Below, piece after piece: positions 56,787 to 64,000 of a DNA stretch of 64,000 bases. A program made the translations under genes and the position numbers. The notes under the pieces are model-generated. The model did no database searches, was not told the DNA's origin, and worked only from the letters and a program-made list of their open reading frames with translations. Positions within the stretch are counted from its first letter, which is position 1; every line of letters starts with the position of its first letter. This DNA is from Allorhizobium ampelinum S4. GTDB lineage: Bacteria; Pseudomonadota; Alphaproteobacteria; Rhizobiales; Rhizobiaceae. The stretch lies in NCBI RefSeq assembly GCF_000016285.1, contig NC_011984.1:147621-211620 (forward strand), given 5' to 3'.

Positions 56787-57983
56787 TTACTTGTTTTCGT
56801 TGACGGGTGGAGGCGGAGGAGGCGCCGAGGTTCTGCCGGATTGCCGCGTCTGGTCGAGCTTGGCGTTGGCGAGGCCGAGCAACGAGCCGGCATAGGCTCC
56901 GGGTGAAGCGATCGCCTTCTCCTTCGCGGCCGATCCCGCTGCCCAACCCGCATTGCCGATGCAGGACGCCATGCCGCGAAGAGCCGCTCCCGCCAGGGAC
57001 GAGCCCCCCGCCCTCGCCGAGCTCGCTGATTCTGCCCCCTTCATCGCGGCGCCCGCACCGAGGAAGGCGCCGCCGGCAGCGAAGGCGGCCGTCTGGCCAC
57101 CATGGCGGATCACCTCCATGCCGCCAGAGACCGACGCGCCCTGCACGACACCCTGGATGATCGGCGGCACATACATGGCGATGATGAACACAACGACGGA
57201 GATGCCGGCGATGCCGATCGTGGTGATGAACTGGTCGGAGGTCGCCGTCGGCGCCTCGGCCAGCCCGATCAGAATGTCGGAGCCGATCTTGGCGATCATG
57301 ACGAGCGCCATCAGCTTCATGCCGACGGAGAAGGCATAGACCAGGTAGCGGACCGCGAAATCCTTGGTGTACGAGCTGCCGCCGAGCCCGAGCATGATCA
57401 TGCCGGCGAGCAAGCCGACATACATCTCGACCATGACGGCGACGAAGATCGCGGCGACGAGCGAGAACGCGACGACGACCACGATCATCGCGAAGACCGC
57501 GGCGATCGCCAGCGCGTTGTCTTCCCACAGCCCGAACTTTGCCTGCTCGGACATTTTCGATGCGACGCGGATGCCGGCGTCGAAGATGTTGGCCGGTGAG
57601 GCAGACCCGCCGCCAGCGCCGATCTGGAACAGGCTGTCGACCACCGCCTTCGCGAGCGCCGGGCCGCGATCGAGGATGAAGGCGAACAGACCTATGAACA
57701 TGATCCGACGAACGAGCTCGGCGAACCAGGCGTCAAGCGATGCGGCGTTGATTGCGAGCCACACGGCCGCGATGCCGATCTCGATCCCTGCGAGAATCCA
57801 GAACAGCGACCGCGCCGCGTTCATGATCGTCGTCTCCCACCCCTTGGCGGCGGTGACGACCTGGTTCTCCAACGTGGTGAGGACGGAGCCCTGCTGGGCG
57901 AGCGCCGGCGCGGTCGCGAGAGCCAGGATCGCGACGACGATGAATGCGGTTTCGAGCTTGCGGGACGGGCGGACGACTACCAT
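56787..57983 (-). CDS. trbL: TrbL, polytopic T4SS membrane protein (VirB6-like)
   Basis: The 398-residue protein has a signal-like N-terminus (LALATAPALAQQ), several membrane segments (about 60-310) and a Gly/Ala-rich then Pro-rich tail ending PPPPPPVNENK. It forms part of the inner-membrane substrate path. Its start overlaps trbK by seven bases. Confidence 0.94.
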   Translation of the reverse strand: MVVVRPSRKLETAFIVVAILALATAPALAQQGSVLTTLENQVVTAAKGWETTIMNAARSLFWILAGIEIGIAAVWLAINAASLDAWFAELVRRIMFIGLFAFILDRGPALAKAVVDSLFQIGAGGGSASPANIFDAGIRVASKMSEQAKFGLWEDNALAIAAVFAMIVVVVAFSLVAAIFVAVMVEMYVGLLAGMIMLGLGGSSYTKDFAVRYLVYAFSVGMKLMALVMIAKIGSDILIGLAEAPTATSDQFITTIGIAGISVVVFIIAMYVPPIIQGVVQGASVSGGMEVIRHGGQTAAFAAGGAFLGAGAAMKGAESASSARAGGSSLAGAALRGMASCIGNAGWAAGSAAKEKAIASPGAYAGSLLGLANAKLDQTRQSGRTSAPPPPPPVNENK

Positions 57984-58198
57984 CGCGGCTTCATCTCCTG
58001 CCCGCCGCGCACGTCGTGATCCAGATCACCGCCGAAAAAGCGCTCTCGATGCTCGCGCTGCGCGGCACCCGAGCCCGACGTCCCAGTCGATGTCTCAGTC
58101 GTGGCGCCGCCTGGCTGGGCGATGACCCAAACGGTCATGCCGGCTGCGAAGGCGATCACACCCGCCACGGCGAGGGCGATGAGGATACGCGGGCTCAC
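57977..58198 (-). CDS. trbK: TrbK, entry-exclusion protein
   Basis: The 73-residue protein has an N-terminal hydrophobic helix (about 5-27) and a polar tail ending DVRGGQEMKPRW. RP4 TrbK is a lipoprotein that blocks re-entry of the same plasmid, but no lipobox cysteine exists here, so it is probably anchored by its helix. The start is GTG 58198 overlapping the trbJ stop. Its tail repeats the tail of TrbJ. Confidence 0.85.
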   Translation of the reverse strand: MSPRILIALAVAGVIAFAAGMTVWVIAQPGGATTETSTGTSGSGAAQREHRERFFGGDLDHDVRGGQEMKPRW

Positions 58199-59004
58199 CA
58201 GCGTGGCTCCATCGTCTGGCCACCGCGGATGTCATTGGTGGGCGCGTTGAAGAATTTCTCGCGTCGGGCCTGGGCGAGATCCTTCTGTGCCTGTTCCGAC
58301 TGGAACCATGTTCCCATCATGGTCATCTGCTGGGAGACGAGCCCGCGCAGCTTCTGCATCTGCGCGACCTGCTGCGTTGCGATCTGGTGCCCCACCTGCA
58401 GGGCCTTCATCTGGCCGTCGGCGCTCTCCGACATCGAGCGCAGCGACGACATCGTCGACTCCTCGCTCGAAAACTGCTCGGCCGTCAGGTTTGCCGCCTT
58501 CAGCGTGCCGGCGATCGTGTCGCGATTGGTGTCCGACCAGTTCTGATAGGTCGACGAGAAGCTCTGACCGTCCGGCAGATTGCTCTTCATATCGGCAAAA
58601 CTCTGGAAACGCTGCTTCAAAACATCGTCGATGTTGCCCATCGAAAAGGCGACGCCCTGCCCCTGCGCGACGATGTTCTGGAGCCTGTTAAGGTCGTTCT
58701 CGACCTGACCCCAGATATGGTTCGGCAGCTGCGCGGTGTTCTGCAGCAGGTTCTTGTAGATGTTAATCTGGTTCTGGATCTGCTCTGCAAGCTGGCTGAT
58801 CTGGGTGATCTGATTGTTCACCTGCTCGGCAGACTTGCCGACGAGACTAATGAGCTCCGCATTGTTGGCGAGCTGCGTCCACTCTGTGGCCTGCCCGGTC
58901 ACACCGCCGGCATAGGCCGGAAGCGGGAGAGCGACCGGGATCATGATGGCCGTGATCATAGCGGCGCGCGCCGTTTTAATCGGCCGGGAAAAGTGTATCG
59001 GCAT
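58195..59004 (-). CDS. trbJ: TrbJ, T4SS minor pilus-assembly protein (VirB5-like)
   Basis: The 269-residue protein has a signal peptide (cleavage after PAYA) and a helical body rich in Gln/Asn (LAEQIQNQINIYKNLLQN, KQRFQSFADMKSNLP). It is VirB5-like and believed to tip or stabilise the pilus. Its start lies 29 bases inside trbE, and its tail NDIRGGQTMEPRW resembles that of TrbK. Confidence 0.93.
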   Translation of the reverse strand: MPIHFSRPIKTARAAMITAIMIPVALPLPAYAGGVTGQATEWTQLANNAELISLVGKSAEQVNNQITQISQLAEQIQNQINIYKNLLQNTAQLPNHIWGQVENDLNRLQNIVAQGQGVAFSMGNIDDVLKQRFQSFADMKSNLPDGQSFSSTYQNWSDTNRDTIAGTLKAANLTAEQFSSEESTMSSLRSMSESADGQMKALQVGHQIATQQVAQMQKLRGLVSQQMTMMGTWFQSEQAQKDLAQARREKFFNAPTNDIRGGQTMEPRW

Positions 59005-61444
59005 GGGCGATCCCCCTTTGCTGGAGCCAGTGCTTGGGCCAATCCGCCCCGTATTTGGAATGAAGGGCGCGGATGCGCTTCAGATCCTCCTTGCCGGACG
59101 CGCCGACGAAAGACAGGGCAATGGGCCCGAGTGACATATCGAACAGTCGGCGGCCTTCGGGTGAGGCGACGTAGTATTCGCGCTTCGGGAGCGCAGTCGC
59201 GACGATCTCGATCTGCCGCTCATTGAAGCCGATGCGCTCGTAGAACTCGCGCGTCCCCGGCTCGCGGGCCGCGCCGTTGGGCAGGCATATTTTCGTCGGG
59301 CAGCTCTCCTTGAGCACGTCGATGATTCCCGAGCGCTCGGCGTCGGAGATCGACTGGGTCGCAAGCACGACGGCGCAATTCGCCTTGCGCAGCACCTTCA
59401 GCCATTCCCTGATCTTGTCGCGGAAAGTCGGATGGCCAAGCATCAGCCAGGCTTCATCGAGGATGATCAGGCTTGGAGCGCCTGTCAGTCGTTTCTCGAC
59501 CCGCCGGAACATATAGGTGAGGACCGGGACGAGATTGCGCTCGCCCAGGTTCATCAACTCCTCAACCTCGAAGCACTGGAAGGCGCCGAGCGCCAGTCCG
59601 TCCTCTTCGGCATCGAGCAACTGACCCATCGGCCCGTCGACGGTGTAGTGGTGCAAGGCGTCCTTGATCTCGCGCATCTGCACTCCGGAGACGAAGTCCG
59701 AGAGCGAGCGGCCGCGCGATTCCGCCATGAGCGCCAGTTGCCTGGAGATGGCGTTGCGATAGTCGGGCGTGACCGTGACGCCCTGCAGGGCGACGAGCGT
59801 CTCGATCCACTCGGCCGCCCAGGCGCGGTCGCCGTCGCTCGAGAGTTCTGCGAGCGGGCAGAAGGCCAGCCGCGGCGAAGCCCCCTCCCCTTCCCCGGCC
59901 GTGTCCCCGCCGATCTCGTAGTGATCGCCGCCTATGGCGAGCGTCAGCGGCAACATCGACCGCCCCTTGTCGAAGGCAAAGATCTGCGCGCTCGCATAGC
60001 GTCGGAACTGCGCGGCAATCAGCGATAGCAATGTCGACTTTCCCGAGCCGGTCGGACCGAAGACCAGCGCATGCCCGACATCGTCGACATGCAGGTTCAG
60101 GCGGAACGGCGTCGATCCGCTGGCGACCTGCATAAGCGGCGGCGATCCCGGCGGATAGAACGGGCACGGTGCGATGGGGCTTCCCGACCAGACCGAGTTC
60201 AACGGAATGAGGTCCGCGAGATTTCGCGTGTTGACTAGCGGCTCGCGGATATTGGCATAGGAGACGCCCGGCAGGCTGCCGAGAAAGGCGTCGGTCGCGT
60301 TAAGCGTCTCGATCCGGGCGCCGAACCCTTCCGCCTGGATGAGGCGACGGATCGCCTCACACTTTTCCTGAAGGCGCGGTTGCTGTTCGTCGAACAGGAC
60401 GATGACCGGCGTGTAATAACCATAGGCGACGAGCTGCGACGCCGCCTCGGCGATAGCGTCCTCGGTCTCGGCGACCATCATCATGGCGTCCTGGTCGACC
60501 GAGCGGCTCTGGGTCTGGAAAAGCTGGTCGAAGAAAGGCCGCACCTTCTGCTGCCATTTCTTGCGGGTGCGCTCGAGCTTCTGGCGTGCATCCTGCTCGT
60601 CGAGAAACACGAAGCGCGAGGACCAGCGATAGGTGAGCGGCATCAGGTCGAGGCTATTCAGGATCCCCGGCCAGCTCTCCGCCGGCAGTCCGTCTATGGC
60701 GACGACACCGAGGAAGCGGTTTTCGACGGTCGGGGTCAGACCGTGCTGGAGCTGGGCCGTGACCAGCCAGTCGAGATACATCGGGATATCGGGCAGGCGG
60801 ACCGCGTGGTTCTCGCCGGTGATGCAGAAGCGGATGAACTGGAACAGCTCGTCATAGCGGGCGATCCGGAAGGCCCCGCGCTCTTCGGTTTCCCGCGTCA
60901 CCATCCGGCGGATGGAAACTACATTGGCGAGATACTGTTCGACCTCGCGGATGGAAGTACGAAAGGAATCGAGCGTCGTGTCGGCATATCTCGCCGATCG
61001 GCTCGCGGTATCCGAATAGACATAGCGCGTCAGCCCGGACCGCCGCGGTTCTGGCGGCTGCCAGGTGAGGATCAGCGCGTGCCGGCTCTCGAAATGCCCG
61101 CTCTCCCTCTCGAAATGGTACCGGCGCTCGCTATCGATCGCACGCGTGACCGGATCCGGGAAATGGCAAGCGTCGCCGGCCGGATAGTCGATCGTTGGAA
61201 CCCGCAAGGCTTCGACCTGGATGATCCAGCCCGAACCCAGCCGGGCCAGGATCATGTTGATCTGCCGGCTGACCTCATTTCGTTCTGCGTCCGTCGAGCT
61301 TTCGCTGTCCGGGCCGGCAAAATACCAGCCGGCCATCAGTGAGCCGTCCTTCAGCAGGATCACGCCATTATCGACGAGACCGGCATAGGGAACCAGATCG
61401 GCGAATGACGGGCCGGAGTGTCGGAAGAGTTTTAGTGCGACCAT
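58976..61444 (-). CDS. trbE: TrbE, T4SS ATPase (VirB4-like)
   Basis: The 822-residue protein has a CagE/VirB4 N-terminal half, Walker A GPTGSGKSTLL at about 463-472 and Walker B SLIILDEAWLML at about 658-669. It powers pilus and DNA transfer. The start ATG 61444 lies ten bases from the trbD stop. Length matches Ti-plasmid TrbE of about 820 residues. Confidence 0.96.
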   Translation of the reverse strand: MVALKLFRHSGPSFADLVPYAGLVDNGVILLKDGSLMAGWYFAGPDSESSTDAERNEVSRQINMILARLGSGWIIQVEALRVPTIDYPAGDACHFPDPVTRAIDSERRYHFERESGHFESRHALILTWQPPEPRRSGLTRYVYSDTASRSARYADTTLDSFRTSIREVEQYLANVVSIRRMVTRETEERGAFRIARYDELFQFIRFCITGENHAVRLPDIPMYLDWLVTAQLQHGLTPTVENRFLGVVAIDGLPAESWPGILNSLDLMPLTYRWSSRFVFLDEQDARQKLERTRKKWQQKVRPFFDQLFQTQSRSVDQDAMMMVAETEDAIAEAASQLVAYGYYTPVIVLFDEQQPRLQEKCEAIRRLIQAEGFGARIETLNATDAFLGSLPGVSYANIREPLVNTRNLADLIPLNSVWSGSPIAPCPFYPPGSPPLMQVASGSTPFRLNLHVDDVGHALVFGPTGSGKSTLLSLIAAQFRRYASAQIFAFDKGRSMLPLTLAIGGDHYEIGGDTAGEGEGASPRLAFCPLAELSSDGDRAWAAEWIETLVALQGVTVTPDYRNAISRQLALMAESRGRSLSDFVSGVQMREIKDALHHYTVDGPMGQLLDAEEDGLALGAFQCFEVEELMNLGERNLVPVLTYMFRRVEKRLTGAPSLIILDEAWLMLGHPTFRDKIREWLKVLRKANCAVVLATQSISDAERSGIIDVLKESCPTKICLPNGAAREPGTREFYERIGFNERQIEIVATALPKREYYVASPEGRRLFDMSLGPIALSFVGASGKEDLKRIRALHSKYGADWPKHWLQQRGIAHADTLFPAD

Positions 61445-61454
61445 GCTTGCCCCC

Positions 61455-61754
61455 TTAGAACTTGCGCCACGGCGTCGAGGTGGGCCGGTAGAGGGATCGG
61501 TAGGACACGTGTCGCAGATAGACGCGGCGCATCAGCGGGTCTGCCTTCGCCATCATGCGAAGTGCGGCGACCGCGATCAGCCAGATGGCGACACCGAACA
61601 GCGCTGCGTACCAGGTCAGCACCACGAAGATCAGGATCACGGCGGCAAGGCCGGTGAGCAGCACCAGCTCGCGGTCGGCGCCCATCAGCAGGTTCGGGCG
61701 CGACAGCGCCCGATGGACCCGCGAACGGGAAAGATTTGAGCCGGGCTCAGCCAT
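61455..61754 (-). CDS. trbD: TrbD, T4SS inner-membrane protein (VirB3-like)
   Basis: The 99-residue VirB3-like protein has one long or two short hydrophobic segments (about 28-65, [15 protein letters not shown]) and a basic C-terminus. It starts within the trbC end (eight-base overlap). Confidence 0.93.
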   Translation of the reverse strand: MAEPGSNLSRSRVHRALSRPNLLMGADRELVLLTGLAAVILIFVVLTWYAALFGVAIWLIAVAALRMMAKADPLMRRVYLRHVSYRSLYRPTSTPWRKF

Positions 61755-62151
61755 GAGCCCCCTCCCCTTCCGGTCGAAGTGTTGCTGACTGTTCGGCGAT
61801 CCCAGATCTGGTTCGGGCCTCTATCTCGCCGATCGAAGCGCCGGTCGCACCGAAGAGTGCGACGATCTGGGTCGCGCCGAGCAACACGCCGCCAACGAGG
61901 GCGACGTAGCAAAGCCGCCTTGCGAAGTCATTCAACTCGCCCCCGAAAATCAGCATACCACCAGCGATGGCGACCGCCGCGAGCGCGATGAAGCCGGCAA
62001 CCGGCCCGGTGATGGACTGCTGGATCTGCTGCAGCGGAGATTCCCAGGGCAGACTACCGCCTGAAGAGGCGAAGGCCGGATCCGCCAGAATGACGCTGGA
62101 GATGGCGGCGAATGCCGCAAGCGCAACGGTAATCCTGGTCTTATGCGACAT
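61747..62151 (-). CDS. trbC: TrbC, conjugative pilin precursor (VirB2-like)
   Basis: The 134-residue prepilin has a signal sequence (to ADPAFASS) and two hydrophobic segments ([17 protein letters not shown] and [19 protein letters not shown]). It is processed and cyclised in related plasmids with help of TraF, encoded at the left end of this window. ATG 62151 overlaps the trbB end by 11 bases. Confidence 0.93.
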   Translation of the reverse strand: MSHKTRITVALAAFAAISSVILADPAFASSGGSLPWESPLQQIQQSITGPVAGFIALAAVAIAGGMLIFGGELNDFARRLCYVALVGGVLLGATQIVALFGATGASIGEIEARTRSGIAEQSATLRPEGEGAHG

Positions 62152-63112
62152 GGCTATCCTCATCGATCTGGGCGTAGTGTTCGGTCCGGTAGCGGGAGTT
62201 GGCGAAACCCTCGACATGGATGACCTCCCGGACCCGCCTCCCCTTCCCCGTTCGTTCTATGGAGACGATCAGATCGACCGCCTCACCGATCACCTCCTGC
62301 ATGGGCTGCTGGCTCGCTTCCGCGGTCAGTTGCTCGAGCCGGCGAAGAGCCGACATTGCTGTGTTCGAATGAATGGTCGTTACACCGCCCGGATGGCCGG
62401 TGTTCCAACTCTTGAGCAGCGTCAGCGCCGCGCCGTCGCGGACCTCTCCGACGATGATGCGATCAGGCCGCAAGCGCATCGTGCTCTTGAGAAGCCGGGC
62501 CATGTCGATCGTGTCGCTTGTGTGGAGCGCGACCGCGTTCTCAGCGGCGCACTGGATCTCGGCGGTGTCCTCCAGGATGACGATCCGGTCGTCCGGCGCA
62601 TTGGCGACGATTTCGGCAATGACTGCATTGGCAAGCGTCGTCTTGCCGGAGCCCGTGCCACCGGAAATCACGATGTTCATGCGAGACGAGATCGCGCTGC
62701 GCAGAACCGATGCCTGCGCTTCGGTCATGATCTTGTGCTTCACGTAGTCGTCGAGCGGGATCAGGCGCGACGCGCGCCGGCGGATTGTGAAGCTCGGTCC
62801 TGAAACGACCGGCGGCAGCAGGCCCTCGAAGCGGTGCCCGCCGATCGGCAACTCGCCCGAGATGATCGGCCGCTCGTCGTCGGCCTCCGACTGCAGGGCG
62901 TGGGCGACGCTTCCAATGATGACTTCGGCCGCAGCCGCGCTAAGTGCGCCGGCCGGAGCCACGCCATGGCCCAGGCGCTCGATGAAGAGCTTGCCATCGG
63001 GGTTGAGCATGATCTCGACGACCGTTGCGTCATCGAGCGCGACGCAGAGCTGGTCGCCGAGTGCGTCCTGGAGTTTGCGGACGAGACGGGAGTGAGAGCG
63101 CAGCTGGGTCAC
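62141..63112 (-). CDS. trbB: TrbB, T4SS ATPase (VirB11-like)
   Basis: The 323-residue hexameric traffic ATPase has Walker [12 protein letters not shown] at about 147-157, the Asp box [13 protein letters not shown], Walker B-like [15 protein letters not shown] and His box [12 protein letters not shown]. It starts with GTG 63112, overlapping the traI stop as GTGA, and gives the usual family length. The longer frame from 63172 overlaps traI. Confidence 0.95.
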   Translation of the reverse strand: MTQLRSHSRLVRKLQDALGDQLCVALDDATVVEIMLNPDGKLFIERLGHGVAPAGALSAAAAEVIIGSVAHALQSEADDERPIISGELPIGGHRFEGLLPPVVSGPSFTIRRRASRLIPLDDYVKHKIMTEAQASVLRSAISSRMNIVISGGTGSGKTTLANAVIAEIVANAPDDRIVILEDTAEIQCAAENAVALHTSDTIDMARLLKSTMRLRPDRIIVGEVRDGAALTLLKSWNTGHPGGVTTIHSNTAMSALRRLEQLTAEASQQPMQEVIGEAVDLIVSIERTGKGRRVREVIHVEGFANSRYRTEHYAQIDEDSHVA

Positions 63113-63744
63113 GCGGCACTCCTGATCGCTGCCACGTCGATCTGGGGGATCGCATGATAGCCCGGTGGGCAAACCTGCCGGAAGCTCGTCCTATCCGCCG
63201 GCAAGCTCCCGGCAATGGCGATGGTGTTGCCGATCGCGGCCGGTTCACCGAGCCGTCGCATCGGCCATCCGGCCCGCTTCAGGATGCGTTCGAAACGAAG
63301 ATCGGTCGCTGTGACGATCTCGCTGTAGCCGCTTGCCATCGACCATTCGATGATGCCAGCGAACAGGGTGAGCGTTGCGAGATGCAGTTGGCATGCATCC
63401 CTCCGCGATGCAAGCGCGGTATCGACGCAGAAGCGCGAACTTTCGACCATTCCGGAATGTGCGACGAGTGAGCCCGTTTCGAGCAGCTGGGGAAAGGTCT
63501 GGTCGAGCATCGTCGGGCCGGAAGCCGGAAGAAGACGGACGCAACCGGCGATCAATCCACTATCGGTAATCGCTAGAAGGTAGGTTGGTTTGAAGTCATC
63601 GTACTGGTCGCGCTCTTCCCCTGCTGTGATGGAGACGTCCCATTCAAGACGGCCTCCGAACACCATCGCGCGAAGACCGTGCATCTGTTTGAGGAAGCTT
63701 CGATTTCGTTCGTACTGGTCCGGCGAGACTGTCAGTATCCGCAT
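63109..63744 (-). CDS. traI: TraI, acyl-homoserine-lactone synthase (LuxI family)
   Basis: The 211-residue LuxI-type enzyme has the invariant Arg25, Phe29, Trp35, Asp46, Asp49 and Arg70 and a complete C-terminal acyl-binding half. In Ti plasmids TraI makes 3-oxo-octanoyl-HSL, the signal of TraR. The second of two ATGs (63744) is used because GGAG lies six bases before it and it gives the Ti-plasmid length. It is the first gene of the trb operon behind a tra box. Confidence 0.96.
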   Translation of the reverse strand: MRILTVSPDQYERNRSFLKQMHGLRAMVFGGRLEWDVSITAGEERDQYDDFKPTYLLAITDSGLIAGCVRLLPASGPTMLDQTFPQLLETGSLVAHSGMVESSRFCVDTALASRRDACQLHLATLTLFAGIIEWSMASGYSEIVTATDLRFERILKRAGWPMRRLGEPAAIGNTIAIAGSLPADRTSFRQVCPPGYHAIPQIDVAAIRSAA

Positions 63745-63803
63745 CATGATCTCCGTATGAACAGGTCATGCGGACAGAAATCATCTCGCGGCGCGTGCGC
63801 CTA

Positions 63804-63822
63804 CGTGCAGATTTGCACCTAG
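63804..63822. promoter_or_regulatory. tra box 1, for the traI-trb promoter
   Basis: ACGTGCAGATTTGCACCTA lies 60 bp upstream of the traI ATG and matches the TraR operator (core TGCAGATTTGCA). It gives positive feedback on traI and expression of trb. Confidence 0.9.
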
Positions 63823-63890
63823 TGATTCTACCGGGTCGGTGTTCCACGCTCCGGAATGTGAGCGGTGGAGAGCTGCGAAATGCCGGCGCG

Positions 63891-63909
63891 TAGGTGCAAA
63901 TCTGCACTT
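63891..63909. promoter_or_regulatory. tra box 2, probably for repABC outside the window
   Basis: TAGGTGCAAATCTGCACTT is the inverse complement of box 1 at 17 of 19 positions, 87 bp centre to centre. On Ti plasmids such paired boxes also drive repABC and raise copy number at quorum; repABC would be just to the right. Confidence 0.88.
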
Positions 63910-64000
63910 CCGGCCGCAGAGCTCGAACGACCGGAAGGGGCCTAACTAACAGTTTTCAAAGGACGAATAGGCATTCGGCCTCATTCCGACGAAAATGCGT

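Overview
The window is a segment of a repABC-type conjugative plasmid from a Rhizobiaceae bacterium (Agrobacterium/Rhizobium group). Both ends carry the Ti/rhizobial-plasmid transfer machinery. On the left are the end of traA, then traF-traB-traH and traM on the plus strand, with traR convergent to them. On the right is the complete traI-trbBCDEJKLFGHI operon on the minus strand. Upstream of traI lie two facing tra boxes, the layout expected where traI-trb diverges from repABC, which would lie just beyond the right edge. TraR keeps its acyl-homoserine-lactone pocket residues and TraI keeps the LuxI-family catalytic residues, so the quorum-sensing circuit looks functional.

Between traR and trbI sits about 48 kb of cargo. 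From left to right it holds: (1) a carbohydrate ABC importer with a ComA/phosphosulfolactate-synthase-like enzyme and a divergent GntR/LacI-type regulator (5.2-11.4 kb), co-oriented with and directly upstream of traR; (2) an Asp/Glu-racemase-like protein and a scar zone (11.4-19.5 kb) with a transposase fragment, a truncated DoxX-like gene, an SDR/epimerase pair facing a broken LysR gene, one apparently intact IS110-family transposase and one broken one; (3) an HlyD/RbbA/YhhJ-type ABC export operon (19.5-24.4 kb); (4) pntAA-pntAB-pntB-aldehyde dehydrogenase-alcohol dehydrogenase behind a FixK/FNR-like box (24.9-30.4 kb); (5) three regulator/enzyme pairs: MarR/FAD monooxygenase, TetR/epoxide-hydrolase-like protein and TetR/FAD monooxygenase (31.6-38.2 kb); (6) a response-regulator fragment joined to a decayed ISL3-family element (38.5-40.4 kb); (7) a polar-amino-acid ABC importer, an FAD-dependent amine/amino-acid dehydrogenase, a GntR regulator, etfBA and a proC-like reductase (40.5-48.8 kb), which reads as one catabolic unit; (8) phosphonoacetate hydrolase with a LysR regulator and decayed phnD and phnC genes (49.7-53.4 kb), abutting trbI.

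The cargo is patchy in origin. IS110, ISL3 and IS1182-like remnants and several frameshifted or truncated genes mark its joints. The operons themselves are mostly intact and each has its own regulator, several with visible palindromic operators. The likely role is uptake and oxidation of plant- or rhizosphere-derived compounds (sugar-like, amine/amino-acid-like, aromatic/epoxide-like, phosphonate).

The strongest leads for new biology are: the position of traR at the 3' side of an inducible sugar-uptake operon, which parallels opine-controlled traR in Ti plasmids; the ComA-like enzyme in that operon; and the dehydrogenase-ETF-P5C-reductase-importer unit. No rRNA, tRNA or CRISPR array was seen. 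All gene calls come from reading the sequence and remembered families; no database search was run.
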